The notes under the pieces are model-generated. The model made no database searches, was not told the DNA's origin, and saw nothing but the letters and a program-made list of their open reading frames with translations. From NCBI GenBank assembly GCA_008729055.1, contig SDUX01000006.1, forward strand, positions 505,501 to 569,500: a DNA stretch of 64,000 nt, read 5' to 3'. Positions 11,934-23,617 of the stretch are shown here, piece after piece (the stretch's first letter is position 1; the number at the start of each line of letters is the position of its first letter). Position numbers and translations under genes: made by a program. Origin of the DNA: Pyropia haitanensis (lineage: Eukaryota; Rhodophyta; Bangiophyceae; Bangiales; Bangiaceae).

Positions 11934-12597
11934 GAGGAGGGGGGTGGTGGAAGGCGCGTCGGTGATGGGCGGGGGGGGGTTGAGGCCGCGCGCGTGGAAG
12001 GCCGAGACGTTGGCCGGCGCCACTGGGGGTCGATTCCCTCCACCGTGGTGTGCTTGCTGCCGAGGCGATGGGACGTCGAGTGTGCCAAGAGGACCAGGCC
12101 CTGGCCGGTGGGCGACAGTGTCTCCGCCAATGGCAAGCGCAGATGACCAGATCCAGCCAATGGTTGACCGAGCATCGGACAGTGCGGGCGCGTCGTGTCC
12201 GACCAGCCGGGGACCGATGAGCCGCCATCGGCGCGCGGATGCCACAACCGGTCACCTTGGCGGCCGCGGGGGGGGGGGTGAGGAGCTCGCCCCCTTTCCC
12301 CCAAACCGCCGGCCACCACCCGCGCCCCACACGTACGCCCTCCCAGCACCCCGCGACGCGTCGACGCCCCTGGCCACGCCCTCCCTCGCCGCGTCAAGTG
12401 GATCCCCAACAAGCGCTTCTCTCAGCCTCCCAAGGACACCTCCCAAACCGCCCCCCCCCCCCGCCCCCCCCCCCCCCCCCCGCCCGTCGCCGCCGTCGAT
12501 ACCCGGCGCGGCCACCCCTCCGCACGCCGCCTCTCCCCCCACGACTGCGCGCCCCCCCACCCTTCTTCCCCCCCCCCCCCCCCCCCCCCATCCGCGC
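11934..12597. other. Intergenic region with C runs
   Basis: The region lies between the starts of the FAD gene and the ends of the next minus-strand gene. It includes C-rich runs at about 12450-12482 and 12568-12590. The first 300 bases should contain the promoter of the FAD oxidoreductase. No gene is supported here. Confidence 0.4.
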
Positions 12598-12907
12598 CTA
12601 GCCCTGGAACCGGGCCGCCACCGCCGCGAGCGTCGGCGGCGGGATGGCGGCGAGGAGCGCGCGCGCCTCCACCGACGGCCGCGCGGGGAGCGCGCCGTGT
12701 GGATGCGCGCGTGGCGGGTGACGCGGCCCACCGCCGCCGCGGCGGCGGCGTCGTCCACCGCCACCGCCGACGGCGCCTCGGCCGCCGCGGTGACCGCCGC
12801 CTGTGCCAGCCGCCGCAGCAGCTCCGCCGCCGTCGGCACCGCCGCGGCGGTGGCAACGAGCGCCCGCACGCCGCCGCCACCGTCCATGAGCGACACCAGC
12901 TGGTGGC

Positions 12908-12944
<37 letters not shown>

Positions 12945-14154
12945 GCCGGCCGGCGCGTCCGCCCCGTCGACGCGTCGAACGATGCGGGCGGGCCCGCCGC
13001 GGCGGGCGCGGCGGCGCGCCGCGACCGCCGCCGCCTCGGCGCGGGAGGGGTCCGCCTGCCGGCACAGCTGCCGGAACGAGCCGTCGGCGTTTGTCCAGCC
13101 GCCCGCCGCGTCGTCTGCCTGCTCCGTGGCGGCGGGGGCGCGGAGGGCGGCGGCGCGGGCGACGGGGTCCCCCGTCTCCACACACCCGTCGGGGGTGGCG
13201 CCTTGGGACCGGAGCAGCGCCTGGAGCGCCGACACGGACAGGGCGGCCAGGTCGGCCGTGTCGACGGCCGGCGCCGCCGCCGGCCGCGGCGGCGGGTGCA
13301 CGCCCGTTACGACCTTGCCCGCCGCCGTGGCCGCCGCGTACGCGGCGAGGAGCTTGGCCGCGGCTGCGGCCGTCACGGGCACGGGAGGCCCCCCCCCCCA
13401 GCAGCCCCCCGTACTCGAGGACCCCCCGGAAGGGGGGCGCCGTCAGCCGCACCGTCGCGGGGAGCGCCACCGGCGCCCGCTTCACCGCCGTCGCCGGGGA
13501 GCTCACCCGCCCGCAGACGAGGGAAAACGTCTCGCCCGCCGAATCCGCCCCCACCGACCCCGCGTCCGTGTCGGCAACGATCGTCAGCCGCGCGTCCACC
13601 CCACACGTGGGGGCGGGTGGTGCCCCAGCCGGCGCACTCGTCGCGGCACACCGCGTCGACGGGGGGCACCAGGTGGCGGGCGGCGAGCGTGGCGACCGGC
13701 GGCGCCGCCGCCGCCGCGTCCCAGTAGCTGTACGCGAGGGCGGTCTGGTGGGAGAGCACCCCACCTGCCCCGCCGGCGTGCGGCGCACCGCGTCGAGCGC
13801 GTCGGGCGTCTGCACCGACGGGTACGGGCGGGTGATGGCGTTGGCGGCGAGGCGGGGGCGCACGGGAGGCACGCGGAAAATTGGAGGCCGTCGCTGGGGG
13901 GGAGCACCGCGTTGTGGGGGGGGGGCCCCGAGGAGCGCCACGCGCGGGTTGCCCACCGCCGCGACCGCCCGGGCGGGCGACCGGCGGACCGCGGCCGCGG
14001 CGGCGACCGGCGACGATGGCGAGGCGCGGCGACGGTGGCAAGGCGCGGCGACACGCGGCGCCGGCAGGGTGGAGGGAAAAGCGGTGAAGAGGAAAGGGTG
14101 GTGGCGAACCGGCGCAGCGGGGGCCGGCAGAGGGCCGCCGGCGGTCGCGGCCAC
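12598..14154 (-). CDS. Unrecognised protein with plastid-transit-like N-terminus and an ARMET/SAP-like segment
   Basis: I do not recognise this protein. The ATG at 14154 opens a Ser/Ala/Arg/Pro N-terminus containing PFLFTAFPSTLPAPRV, typical of a plastid transit peptide. One frame stays open from 14154 to 12598, yet the most protein-like segments alternate between frames. LAYSYWDAAAAAP and VCRDECAGWG lie in a second frame (about 13735-13625). GETFSLVCGRV and FRGVLEYGGLL lie in the first (about 13540-13410). LSVSALQALLRSQG followed by CVETGDPV lies in a third (13230-13150). ARALLAAIPPP up to the stop lies in the first again. The LSVSALQALL...CVETGDPV motif resembles the C-terminal SAP-like helix pair of ARMET/MANF-type proteins. 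One break sits at a C run near 13390-13400. Confidence 0.45.
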
Positions 14155-15222
14155 GTCGGTGGGTTACAGGACACGCAGCTTGGCACCGTCCCGACGCGGA
14201 CGTCGCGGTCACGCAGCGTCGGCGCGCCGCGGGACCCGCGTCGGCGGGCGCGCCACCACCTGACCGTTGGTGATCCCGCCGGTAGATGCGTCCGACCACA
14301 CGCACCGGCGGTCACCAATGATCCAATGACAGGGCGGCTCCAGCGGTGGTCCAGCTGTGGCGAGCTGGTGGCGCGAGCTTGCGGCGCCCCAAACACCTCG
14401 TGCCGGCCGCGACGTCGGCGTTTGCTGCATGGCGGTGGATGGGGGAACTTGTTTGTGCTTCCCCGTGCGTCGCCTTCCACCCGACCCGTCCGCATGGCCA
14501 CGGTGGCGCCGCCCGTCCAAGGCGTTGGCCCACCCGTTGGCACCCCCCGGCACGCACGGAGCAAGGCGCCACGCCATGGACGGCGCGATCTTGACGCGCC
14601 CCTGCTGTGGCCGGCCGCCGCCCGCCGAGCGACCGGATGACCCGACGCGGCGCGCCCACCACCGCGGGGCGCGCCCTCCATCCGCGGCGGCGGTGGCGGG
14701 CGGCGGCGGGGCGGGGCATCGCCGCCGCGGCGGCAACGTCCCGCCGGGCGGCGTGGCGCGCGGCGGCGGGCGGCCAGGCGGCGTGGCGGCCCGCCGGTCG
14801 GTGCCGCCTCCCCGCCGCCGCCGCTTTGCCGCTGGCCTTTCCCGGCGCGCCGCCTCCCCCGTTCCCGCGGCGGTCAGTCGGGAGGGGGGGGGGGTCGGCG
14901 CGGGCGTCCCGTGCCGTGGCAGGCGCCGACGGTACGCGGTGCGCGGCAAAGGGGGGGTGGCTGCTATCGGTGGCCGGGGTGCCGGTGGGATGCGGGGTTG
15001 GCGTCCCACTGGCAAAGGGGGGAGAGGTCCGGGCCGGGTGAGCCGGGCGGCCCTCCATTGTCTGTGTGGCTTACCAGAGGGGCGGAGACGCGGCAGAGCA
15101 TGACAACCATCTTTTTTCGACGGCCATAGGCGGCCCGTCGTCATGACGACCACGCCAACCGTCACAAAGAGGGCACAAACACACCCGGCATGCAACAGAG
15201 ACAAACAAAGACGCACGTTGGC
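14155..15222. other. Intergenic region, GC-rich
   Basis: The upstream region of the unknown minus-strand gene. It is partly low-complexity GGC repeats (14650-14900) with a G run at 14881-14893. Open frames on both strands are Arg/Ala-rich. No domain or RNA gene was seen. Confidence 0.4.
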
Positions 15223-16572
15223 ACCGCCGGTAGCCAGCAGCCCATCCGCGCCTGGCCACTGGCCACGCCGGTGATTGCACTCGCACTCCCTCCCCGTCCG
15301 ACCACACCGGCCGGACTGGCGGGGGGTGCCCCGGTTGCCCCCCCCTCCCTCAGTGGCACACCCGCTTGGTGCAGTACCGCGGCTTGCACCACCGCAGCGT
15401 CTTGGTGTGCGCGCAGCAGCGCGCGTTATACACCCGCCGCACGCACGTCGACGGCCGCGGCACCCGCTTGGTGCACCCGTTCCGCACCAGCTGCCGCTTG
15501 GTGCACCCGTACCGCTGCGTCACGCGCACCGGGCAGGTGGTGTGGATGGCCACCGCCTTGTTGCACGTGTACCGCTGGGTGGTGGGGCGGTAGCAGCGGC
15601 GGGGGATGGTCTTGGCGCACCGCGCCCAGTACGGGACGGTCTTGGCGCACCGCGCGGTGATGACTTTGGGGCACTTGCCGCTGACGGTCTTCTTGCACGG
15701 GTACTTGACGATGCCGCCGGCGCACGCGTACGCCACCTTGACCGTCTTTTTGCACGTGCACGGCTGCTGGACGGTCTTGGTGCACACGCGTGGGGGGGGG
15801 GCGGGGGACTTGGCGTGCCCACCGCCCGCCGCCGCCGCCGACCAGTGGCCAGTATGCTTGACGGCGGCGCCGTCCCCCGGCGGGCACGGCACCGTCTTGG
15901 TCACCGGCTTGGTACACGCGTACGAGCGCACCTCGTCACGGTGGCACGTCTTGGTCACCGGCCGCGTGCACGTGGCGTGGACCTGCTTGTCACACGCCAC
16001 GCTGATGGTGCGCTTGCAGGTGGCCTGCACGGTACGGGTCTTGCGGCACGGCACGGTAATGGTGTGCGGGCACGAGTAGCTCTGCCGCACGGTGCGGGAG
16101 CACCCGTTGGGCACCCGCCGGGTGACGGTCTTGCGGCACGGCTTGTGCTGCGTCACCGTACGCGTGCACGTGGCCGGCAGCGTCTTGTAGCAGTGGAACG
16201 GGACGGTGACGGTCTTGGTACAGGCGACGGTCTTGGGCTGGTGGCACCCATACTTGGCGCAGACGGTCTTGGTCGTGCACTGGCGGTGGTCGACGCCGCA
16301 CGGGAAGTGGCGGGTGACGCACGGGCGGTGGTAGGAGGTGGCGGCGGCGGGGACGGGGGCGGTGGCGGCGATGGCGATGGCGGCCGCGGCGGCGGCAGTG
16401 ACGAGGAGCTTGAGGGTGGCCATGGTGGGTGTGGCGGCGAGGCGAAAAGGGGAGGGGGATAGGCGGCGGGGAGGCGCGGAGGTGAAGGTGGGAGGTGAGG
16501 CTGACGGGGCGGGCTGTGGCAGGCTGGTGGTGTGGACTGAGTGGGATCGTCGTCAGCTTCATCGCTTCCCGC
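15223..16572. repeat. Left arm of a 1.35-kb inverted gene duplication
   Basis: This segment is repeated in reverse orientation at 18845-20193. Coordinates of matching bases sum to about 35416-35417 throughout, so only one net indel separates the arms. The arm starts at the motif ACCGCCGGTAGCC (15223) and extends through the complete Cys-rich gene and its 5' leader, fading at about 16565-16575. Few substitutions are visible, including two amino-acid changes, indicating a recent duplication or ongoing gene conversion. Confidence 0.9.
15350..16423 (-). CDS. Secreted Cys-rich repeat protein, copy A (intact)
   Basis: Function unknown; probably an extracellular or wall-associated, disulfide-rich protein. 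The 357-residue frame starts MATLKLLVTAAAAAAI, a clear signal peptide likely cleaved after PVPAAAT (about residue 29). The mature part is a chain of short, basic, Cys-containing units of the form C-T/R-K/R-T-V followed 5-8 residues later by another Cys. It has almost no acidic residues and ends KRVCH. A Gly/Ala/Pro linker (about residues 203-222, AAAAGGG...SPAPPP) splits it into two halves with the same repeat style. I recognise no named domain. A TATA-like CATAAAG occurs about 155 bases upstream of the ATG. An inverted second copy lies 2.3 kb away. Confidence 0.85.
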   Translation of the reverse strand: MATLKLLVTAAAAAAIAIAATAPVPAAATSYHRPCVTRHFPCGVDHRQCTTKTVCAKYGCHQPKTVACTKTVTVPFHCYKTLPATCTRTVTQHKPCRKTVTRRVPNGCSRTVRQSYSCPHTITVPCRKTRTVQATCKRTISVACDKQVHATCTRPVTKTCHRDEVRSYACTKPVTKTVPCPPGDGAAVKHTGHWSAAAAGGGHAKSPAPPPRVCTKTVQQPCTCKKTVKVAYACAGGIVKYPCKKTVSGKCPKVITARCAKTVPYWARCAKTIPRRCYRPTTQRYTCNKAVAIHTTCPVRVTQRYGCTKRQLVRNGCTKRVPRPSTCVRRVYNARCCAHTKTLRWCKPRYCTKRVCH

Positions 16573-18844
16573 AGGTCCCTTTATGCGTGCCGCCACGCCG
16601 GCCGCCAGCCCGCCGCGGTACTCCCGCCGACGCCCGCCGGCGTCTTCTCCCAGCCGCCGTCGCCGTCACGCCTGCGCCGTCGAGGGCGAACCCAGCAGGG
16701 AGCCCGGTCACGGGGAGGAAGGCAGTCGCGCCCCCCTCCTGGCTCCCCACAACCTCCCAGCTTTCCAAGTGCTGCACGCCGGGGTCCTGGGCGAAGCGGC
16801 CGCGGCAAGAGCGGCGGGGATGACGCAGCATCGCGCCGCGTGGGGGTGACGACCGCCGCCGCGGCAGCAGCGGCAGCGGGATGAGCGCCGCCCGTCGGTT
16901 GCTAGCCACGGCGGCCAGCCCGGCAGGCCAGCTGGCTGGCCAGTAGCTCACGCTGCGATGAGGCAAAGGCAGCGGGATTTGCCGGTCAAACGCAGTGGAG
17001 GGGGGGGGGGGGGCGGGCAAGTCGAGCCGCCGTGGCGGCGGCCGCCCGGCTTCCCTCCCCCCGCCCATCGACGCCTCATGACACGAGCGGGCGCCGCCGC
17101 GGGGGGCAGTAGCGTGCAGGGGGCGGGCGCTACCAGGGAGGGGTCGGCCGGGTCAGCCGACAGCCCGGTGGGTGGTGACGGGAGGCGCCGGTAGCGGGGG
17201 TGGGGCGCGGCGGCGCGGAGGGGAGGGGGTGCCGCGCGGGACGGAGGGGACAAGGGATGAAGTGGGGGGCGATGAGCGGCAGCAGGCCGCTGCTGCATTG
17301 GCCTCTGCGTGGGGGGGGGGGAGGGGGGGGGGGGAACGGAAGCCCTCTCCACGACTCACAGGGCGGGACGGCGGGACGGGGGTGGCGTGGGTGGCTTTGG
17401 GGGGGGTGGGTGGCGCCGTTTGTGGGGCGTGCGTAAAAATCCGGATGCGCGCCGCCACTCGCCGGGACGAGGGCGGGAGGCGAGACGCGGGATCCCGCTG
17501 GCGGCCGCCTCGCATCGGCGTGCCGCCCCGCGGCCGCCGACTGACGGCGGCGGCGGCGGCACGCGGTCGCCCTTGCCCACCCCCCCCTCCCCCCCCCCCC
17601 CTCATCAGGCCCTGTGCATTGCACCCCCCCCCCCCCCGCCGCCTTCTTTCCCGCGAGCTGTTTGGAGCGGCGCCGTCGGGGCGGCCGCTCCTCAACCAAC
17701 AAGAGCCGCGTGGAAACCGGTCCGCGCGGCGCCCCGCGGTCGGCCCGCGGGGGCGCGCGGCCGCGGCCGAGCAAACCCAGACGACGCGTCCGATCCGCTC
17801 TGGCCGGCACCCGGCGAGCGGCGGGAACCGCGTCCGTGCTGCTCTTGTCGGCCGCGCGGGTCTCGCGATGCAGCCGGCCGTCAAGGCCGCGTGTGCGCAA
17901 AAAAAAAAAAAAAAAAATCAACGGAGAAGAGCGCTTGCTGTCGGACGTGCTGCGCCCGTGGGGCTCTGCCTGCCGCCCGCCCCCCGTGCCCCCCCGGCCT
18001 CCGCCCATCCCCGCCGCCATGATCGACGGCGGGGCAGCGGATGAGGAGGTGTGGGCGTCCAGATTTTCAGCGCGGCCGCGCGACCCCCCCCCCCACCCAC
18101 GCCCCTCATCCCACCCCACCTCGATAAGATCTCCCCTGTCCCTTCCCACCCCCTCTTTCACAGCCGCCAGTGCGCCGGCGGCCGCCCCGTCCGTCCGTCC
18201 CTCCCCCCACACGCGCGCCCCGCCGCTGCGCCGCCCGCCTCGACGCCGCCGCCGCCAGTCGCCTGCCGCCGTCCGTTCGCGTCCGTACCAGCCCGGCCCC
18301 CACGGCCCACCCCCCTTCCCGGCGATAAACAGCCCCTGCACTCATCTCCCGGCGCCACCCGACGAGCATCTGGCGCGGTGGAGGGGACGGCGGGGAGCAG
18401 CTGCTGCGTTACTCGCTCGCTGCCGCGCCCCTCCCTTCATCCACTCACGCCCCTACGCGCCTAGGCCCTGTGCACCTGCCTCGCATGCTGGCAGACCGGC
18501 CGTCACCCAGAGGACTGGTGGGTGCCACACCCCGCCACACCTCATGTGGCGGCGGCTGCCCCCCTCGCAACGCGCTGCACCCCGGCCCGACGCCGGCGCA
18601 GCCGCTCCACCCTTGCGCTGGCAACGCAGCAGCAGTGGGAGTGAGAGCAGGCGGGGAAGCGCGGAAAGAGGGAGGGCGCGCAAGTGCCCGCCCCCTGATG
18701 CCCCCACTCCCAGCGGCATGGGCCCGCGGCACCTCCGACGCAGCGGCGGGGACTGCCACGAGGAGGGGCGGGCCACCAGGGGGTTGCGGCGGAAGCGGCC
18801 CGGACGGCTCGCAGCCGGGAAAAAAGCGCGCACAAAAGGGAGCG
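16573..18844. other. Spacer between the inverted Cys-rich gene copies
   Basis: The spacer separates the divergently transcribed copies A (-) and B (+) and should carry both promoters. It is unique sequence of mixed GC with an A tract at 17900-17917 and G/C runs near 17000, 17315-17335 and 17580-17635. Many frames are open, but none shows a domain. The first bases outside each arm still resemble each other (TCCCTTTATGCGTGC versus TCCCTTTTGTGCGCGC), suggesting an older, decayed extension of the duplication into the promoter. Confidence 0.5.
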
Positions 18845-20193
18845 GCGGGAACCGATGAAGCTGACGACGATCCCACTCAGTCCACACCACCAGCCTGCCA
18901 CAGCCCGCCCCGTCAGCCTCACCTCCCACCTTCACCTCCGCGCCTCCCCGCCGCCTATCCCCCTCCCCTTTTCGCCTCGCCGCCACACCCACCATGGCCA
19001 CCCTCAAGCTCCTCGTCACTGCCGCCGCCGCGGCCGCCATCGCCATCGCCGCCACCGCCCCCGTCCCCGCCGCCGCCACCCCCTACCACCGCCCGTGCGT
19101 CACCCGCCACTTCCCGTGCGGCGTCGACCACCGCCAGTGCACGACCAAGACCGTCTGCGCCAAGTATGGGTGCCACCAGCCCAAGACCGTCGCCTGTACC
19201 AAGACCGTCACCGTCCCGTTCCACTGCTACAAGACGCTGCCGGCCACGTGCACGCGTACGGTGACGCAGCACAAGCCGTGCCGCAAGACCGTCACCCGGC
19301 GGGTGCCCAACGGGTGCTCCCGCACCGTGCGGCAGAGCTACTCGTGCCCGCACACCATTACCGTGCCGTGCCGCGAGACCCGCACCGTGCAGGCCACCTG
19401 CAAGCGCACCATCAGCGTGGCGTGTGACAAGCAGGTCCACGCCACGTGCACGCGGCCGGTGACCAAGACGTGCCACCGTGACGAGGTGCGCTCGTACGCG
19501 TGTACCAAGCCGGTGACCAAGACGGTGCCGTGCCCGCCGGGGGACGGCGCCGCCGTCAAGCATACTGGCCACTGGTCGGCGGCGGCGGCGGGCGGTGGGC
19601 ACGCCAAGTCTCCCCCCCCCCCCCACGCGTGTGCACCAAGACCGTCCAGCAGCCGTGCACGTGCAAAAAGACGGTCAAGGTGGCGTACGCGTGCGCCGGC
19701 GGCATCGTCAAGTACCCGTGCAAGAAGACCGTCAGCGGCAAGTGCCCCAAAGTCATCACCGCGCGGTGCGCCAAGACCGTCCCGTACTGGGCGCGGTGCG
19801 CCAAGACCATCCCCCGCCGCTGCTACCGCCCCACCACCCAGCGGTACACGTGCAACAAGGCGGTGGCCATCCACACCACCTGCCCGGTGCGCGTGACGCA
19901 GCGGTACGGGTGCACCAAGCGGCAGCTGGTGCGGAACGGGTGCACCAAGCGGGTGCCGCGGCCGTCGACGTGCGTGCGGCGGGTGTATAACGCGCGCTGC
20001 TGCGCGCACACCAAGACGCTGCGGTGGTGCAAGCCGCGGTACTGCACCAAGCGGGTGTGCCACTGAGGGAGGGGGGGGCAACCGGGGCACCCCCCGCCAG
20101 TCCGGCCGGTGTGGTCGGACGGGGAGGGAGTGCGAGTGCAATCACCGGCGTGGCCAGTGGCCAGGCGCGGATGGGCTGCTGGCTACCGGCGGT
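18845..20193. repeat. Right arm of the 1.35-kb inverted gene duplication
   Basis: The reverse complement of 15223-16572. The outer boundary is sharp: identity holds through GGCTACCGGCGGT and ends at 20193. The inner boundary near the gene leader (18845) is gradual. The main difference is one base missing from a C run inside the gene. Confidence 0.9.
18994..20066 (+). CDS. Secreted Cys-rich repeat protein, copy B (frame broken at a C run)
   Basis: The inverted twin of copy A: same signal peptide, same Cys/KTV units and same KRVCH ending (stop at 20064). Visible substitutions are Ser to Pro just after the signal peptide and Lys to Glu in the PCRKTRT unit. After codon Ser at about 19612 the linker is T plus 13 Cs where copy A has a C-G-C tract one base longer. 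The frame therefore shifts and the second half is read from another frame. Restoring one base would make it full length. It may be a sequencing run-length error or a genuine recent pseudogene; the otherwise high conservation favours the former. Confidence 0.75.
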
Positions 20194-23003
20194 CCATGGA
20201 ACGTTATGAGTTTTTCATTTGTCTTCTTGTTGCGGGCGGGTTCTGTTTCTTGCGTTTCTTGTTGACGGCCTTCGTAGTTCTCCAACAAACCAGTGCCAAT
20301 ACCTGCCTTCTCTCTTCGTCGCCTCCAGGTGCGCACCTCTTGGGTATCTGCGATCCTGCGCGGCGGGTGTCGGGGCGTTGGCGCCGCGGCGGTAGGTGTA
20401 GAGGCGGCGGTGGCTCAAATGCTCGGAGGTGCCACGAAGGGGACGTGCCCGCGCGTGCCGGACAGTGGACGGGTGTGAGGTGGGTCTGTGATGCGATGCC
20501 GCCTACTGCCATGGATTTTCCATCGGCGGTGCTGAGTCGTTCGTAGCTGGCGCTGGATCCACGCTACGAGAGCCGCCTCGACGGTGGGCTCTCCGACACC
20601 AGCAAGTACGGCCCCTCTGTCTGGCAGCCGCACATCGCCGGCCAGACAACCACCGCGGCGTTTGGTACAGGACCAGCTTGCCTGTCTTCCCATAGTGGTT
20701 TGCGCCCTCGACGTGCCCTGTTGCCATTGTCAGCCGTTCAGCAATGATGCGCCGTTGTCGCTGCGCGCGCCGCCGGTCGTCGCTGCGCGCGTCGCCATTC
20801 AATTGGGGAGCCAACACTCGAATTGCAGAATGACAGCATCAACTCCGTGCCGAAGAATCTAGAATCGTAGCAGCATTGCTGCACTCCTGACAGCACAGTT
20901 CAGGTGCTCAACGGAAGCGGCTGAGCGGAGGGAAAAGATTCCTAAAGTGGCACGAAAGAGAGAAGATTCCGCCGGCTCTCCCTTCCACGAGAAGGACACC
21001 GTGATCTGCTCCAAGCAGCTGTCATGCGGCTCGTTTGTGACGAGTACTCTCACGCACCAGAGGGGGTATTTACTGTTGGCGGGTCAAAATTTCACACCGC
21101 CTGACGGACGGGGGACGCGTCTCCACGCGCTCCGAAGGCTGTGGCTCACGTCCCACTGGCTGACGAGGCCGTAATGCAGGCCCCGGGCCGGTGTCTACGA
21201 TCCCTAACCATGCAAGCGGCCGCGACTCCACTGGGACTGCCGCGACCGCAGTGATTTGATCAACGTGGTCGGCTGAGCGGGGCGTACACCGCAGTCCTCG
21301 GCGCTGACAGGGAAGGAACCGCGGCAGAGGCCCAGGAATGTCTTTCTCGAAGGGAGCACCCCCCGAGTCAGACGTCAAGACGCACTACGCGCCTTCAATC
21401 CAATGCCCCATTGGCTGGCGGCTTCACGACCCAATCGGCAACGGAAGGTGCACCCACGTACCGGCAGCCCTCTGCCGTGGATACAGTCACTCCTGCATGG
21501 AGCCACCGCAGAGATGGGGATGGTGCCGACGTCGCGCCTTTTCCCTCAATGGTCTCCCCCCCTCCATCCCAGCCAAGGTGCGTCCATTCCTTGACGCTCC
21601 CCACCCCTTGTTGCTGGTGCGCAGTGACCGTGACGGCTCTGCGCGGGAGGGGTGGGCGAGAGACGCCGCGGCCAACGCCCACGTCTCGAGCGCCCGTGGG
21701 GCATTGCCGCCCCATGCAAGGCCTCCTGTAAACGAGGCGTGTGGGCACCTCGCGCGGGCGGACGGTCACTGGGGTGTCCCGCCCGCGCAAAGCCCGCCCC
21801 GAGTACGGGGTGGCTGCTGGACCGCACTTCCCCTCACACCCTGCAACGCGTACGCCCGCAGCGGGCGAGCGCGCGGTCGCCCTCCCGCCCCGATCACTCT
21901 CTTTTCCGTCGCGCCCCCCACTCTCTCCCTCTTGGCCCGACACACTGCTGGCGCGGGGCATCCCTGTTGGAGGCCGGCGTGTGGTTGAGCCCGTACTGCC
22001 GCGGCAACGGTGTCAGGACGTTCGTGCTGCGGGGCTCGCCTCCCGCGCCCGCGGCGGCATCCGCCCAGCGGTCCACGCATCATGCGCGTGGCGTGACGGG
22101 GGAGGGGGTGGCCCGCCGTGCGCACCCCTGCCCCCCCCCGCGATCGGAAGTCGGGTCCAGCAATGGTGGCGTCAGTGATTCATTGAAGGCAGCCATCGAC
22201 GCTATGAGGCCGCACGGGTGCAGGCCCCCGCGCTCGTCTCTTCTTCACCCGTGCGTCGCCCCCCTCTCCAAAGAGAAGAGAGCGGCGACGCACACACAGC
22301 CCCGTGCGGGTGCGTTCCTCTCTCTCCAAGCGCGCTCTGGCGCCCACCTCGCCCGAATCCCCCCCCTCCTGCACTGCCCACCTCCATCCCGACCTCCGCC
22401 TATCGTGCGTCCCCGCAGGCAGCGTCTCCGACGTGGCGCACTCCCCCTCCCTCCACCACACCACCACCGTCGCGGTGGCCGCACCAGCCCCTCGGGCGGG
22501 GGACCAACGTCCGCACCCCCTTCCCCCCCCCGCCGCTCACGCGGCCCGCCGGCGGAGCCGCCCCCGGCACCGCCACCACCGCCGCTGCCGCCGCAGCCAT
22601 CGCGCAGTCTGCTTGACTGCCTGCTGTGCGCGCCGCCATCCCCGCGGCGGCTCGCGGTCTAGCGCCACCCGTAGGGGGGTGGCGGTTCGCGTAGGATTAG
22701 TTCCACGGCGAGGCGGCGGGCCTGTTGGGCGCCGCCGCCGCCGTCGCAGCTGCTGCCGTCGGCCGCATCAGTGAGGTTGGCATTGGCTGGCTGGTGCTGC
22801 CCGCCTTCGCCCTGATAGCCACGACAACCGGCCACTAGAGACAAGAGGCTGGCTGACGTCGTCCGCTTCGCACACCCGAGCAGTGCGCTCCACGCCTTGC
22901 CCGCCCATCCCCTCCCCGGAGCCAACCCCCGTACCCGCCCCTCCCCACCCATCACTGCCCAGTTGCCTCCGTTCCTTTGCCATCCACCCCGACGGTCGTC
23001 ATC
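20194..23003. other. Intergenic region, AT-richer, no firm gene
   Basis: GC drops at 20200-21100. A short protein-like segment is visible on the plus strand at about 20546-20690, starting after a TAG that could be a splice acceptor (LALDPRYESRLDGGLSDTSK, then YGPSVWQPHIAGQ). It has no ATG of its own and I do not recognise it. It could be a remnant exon or relic. Other open frames (20109-20546 plus, 21652-22662 plus) lack domains. Confidence 0.4.
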
Positions 23004-23571
23004 ATGGAATTCTCTGCCGTCACCGCGTTGCCACTGTCCACGGCAGCAGTCGGGGCGCACACCCCTGCCACCACCCTCCTTCGTCGCACCCTTCTGCTGC
23101 CACCCTCCACGACGGAGACCGCCGCGGTAGAGCTGTCGGACGTGAGCGCGTCGCCACCGGCAAAGGCGGAGGTCGAGGCGTACCCCCGCTCCCCGCCCCC
23201 CCCCCTCCCCCCCCGGCACCCCCTCCCCTCCCGCGGGCGCGTCTACACCTCGTGCCGCCGTTGTGGTGCCCACTTCCACATCCGCCGCCCCCGCTGCCAG
23301 GCGTGCGGGACGCTCAAGCCGGTGCCCCTGCGGCTGCTGCGACAGCTAGCGCGATCGTCGCGGCGGGGGAAGGGGGGTGCCGCCAAGGCCGAGGCCAAGG
23401 CAAAAGCCGGGGGGCGTGCGCCCGCCGCCACGGCGGCGGCAAGTCCCGGCGGCGGTGGCACCGCGGCCGCCGCTGACGGGGGCGCGGTCCCCGCCTCCCC
23501 CGCCACGCCACCGCCACCGCCGCTACCGTTGTCACCGCCATCTCTGTCGCCGCTGCCGCTATCGCCGCAGG

Positions 23572-23617
<46 letters not shown>

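Noticed and set aside
17130..18341. 403-codon minus-strand open frame in the spacer between the Cys-rich genes
   Set aside because: Contains a poly-Phe/Lys run from the A tract and Gly/Arg low complexity; no recognisable domain.
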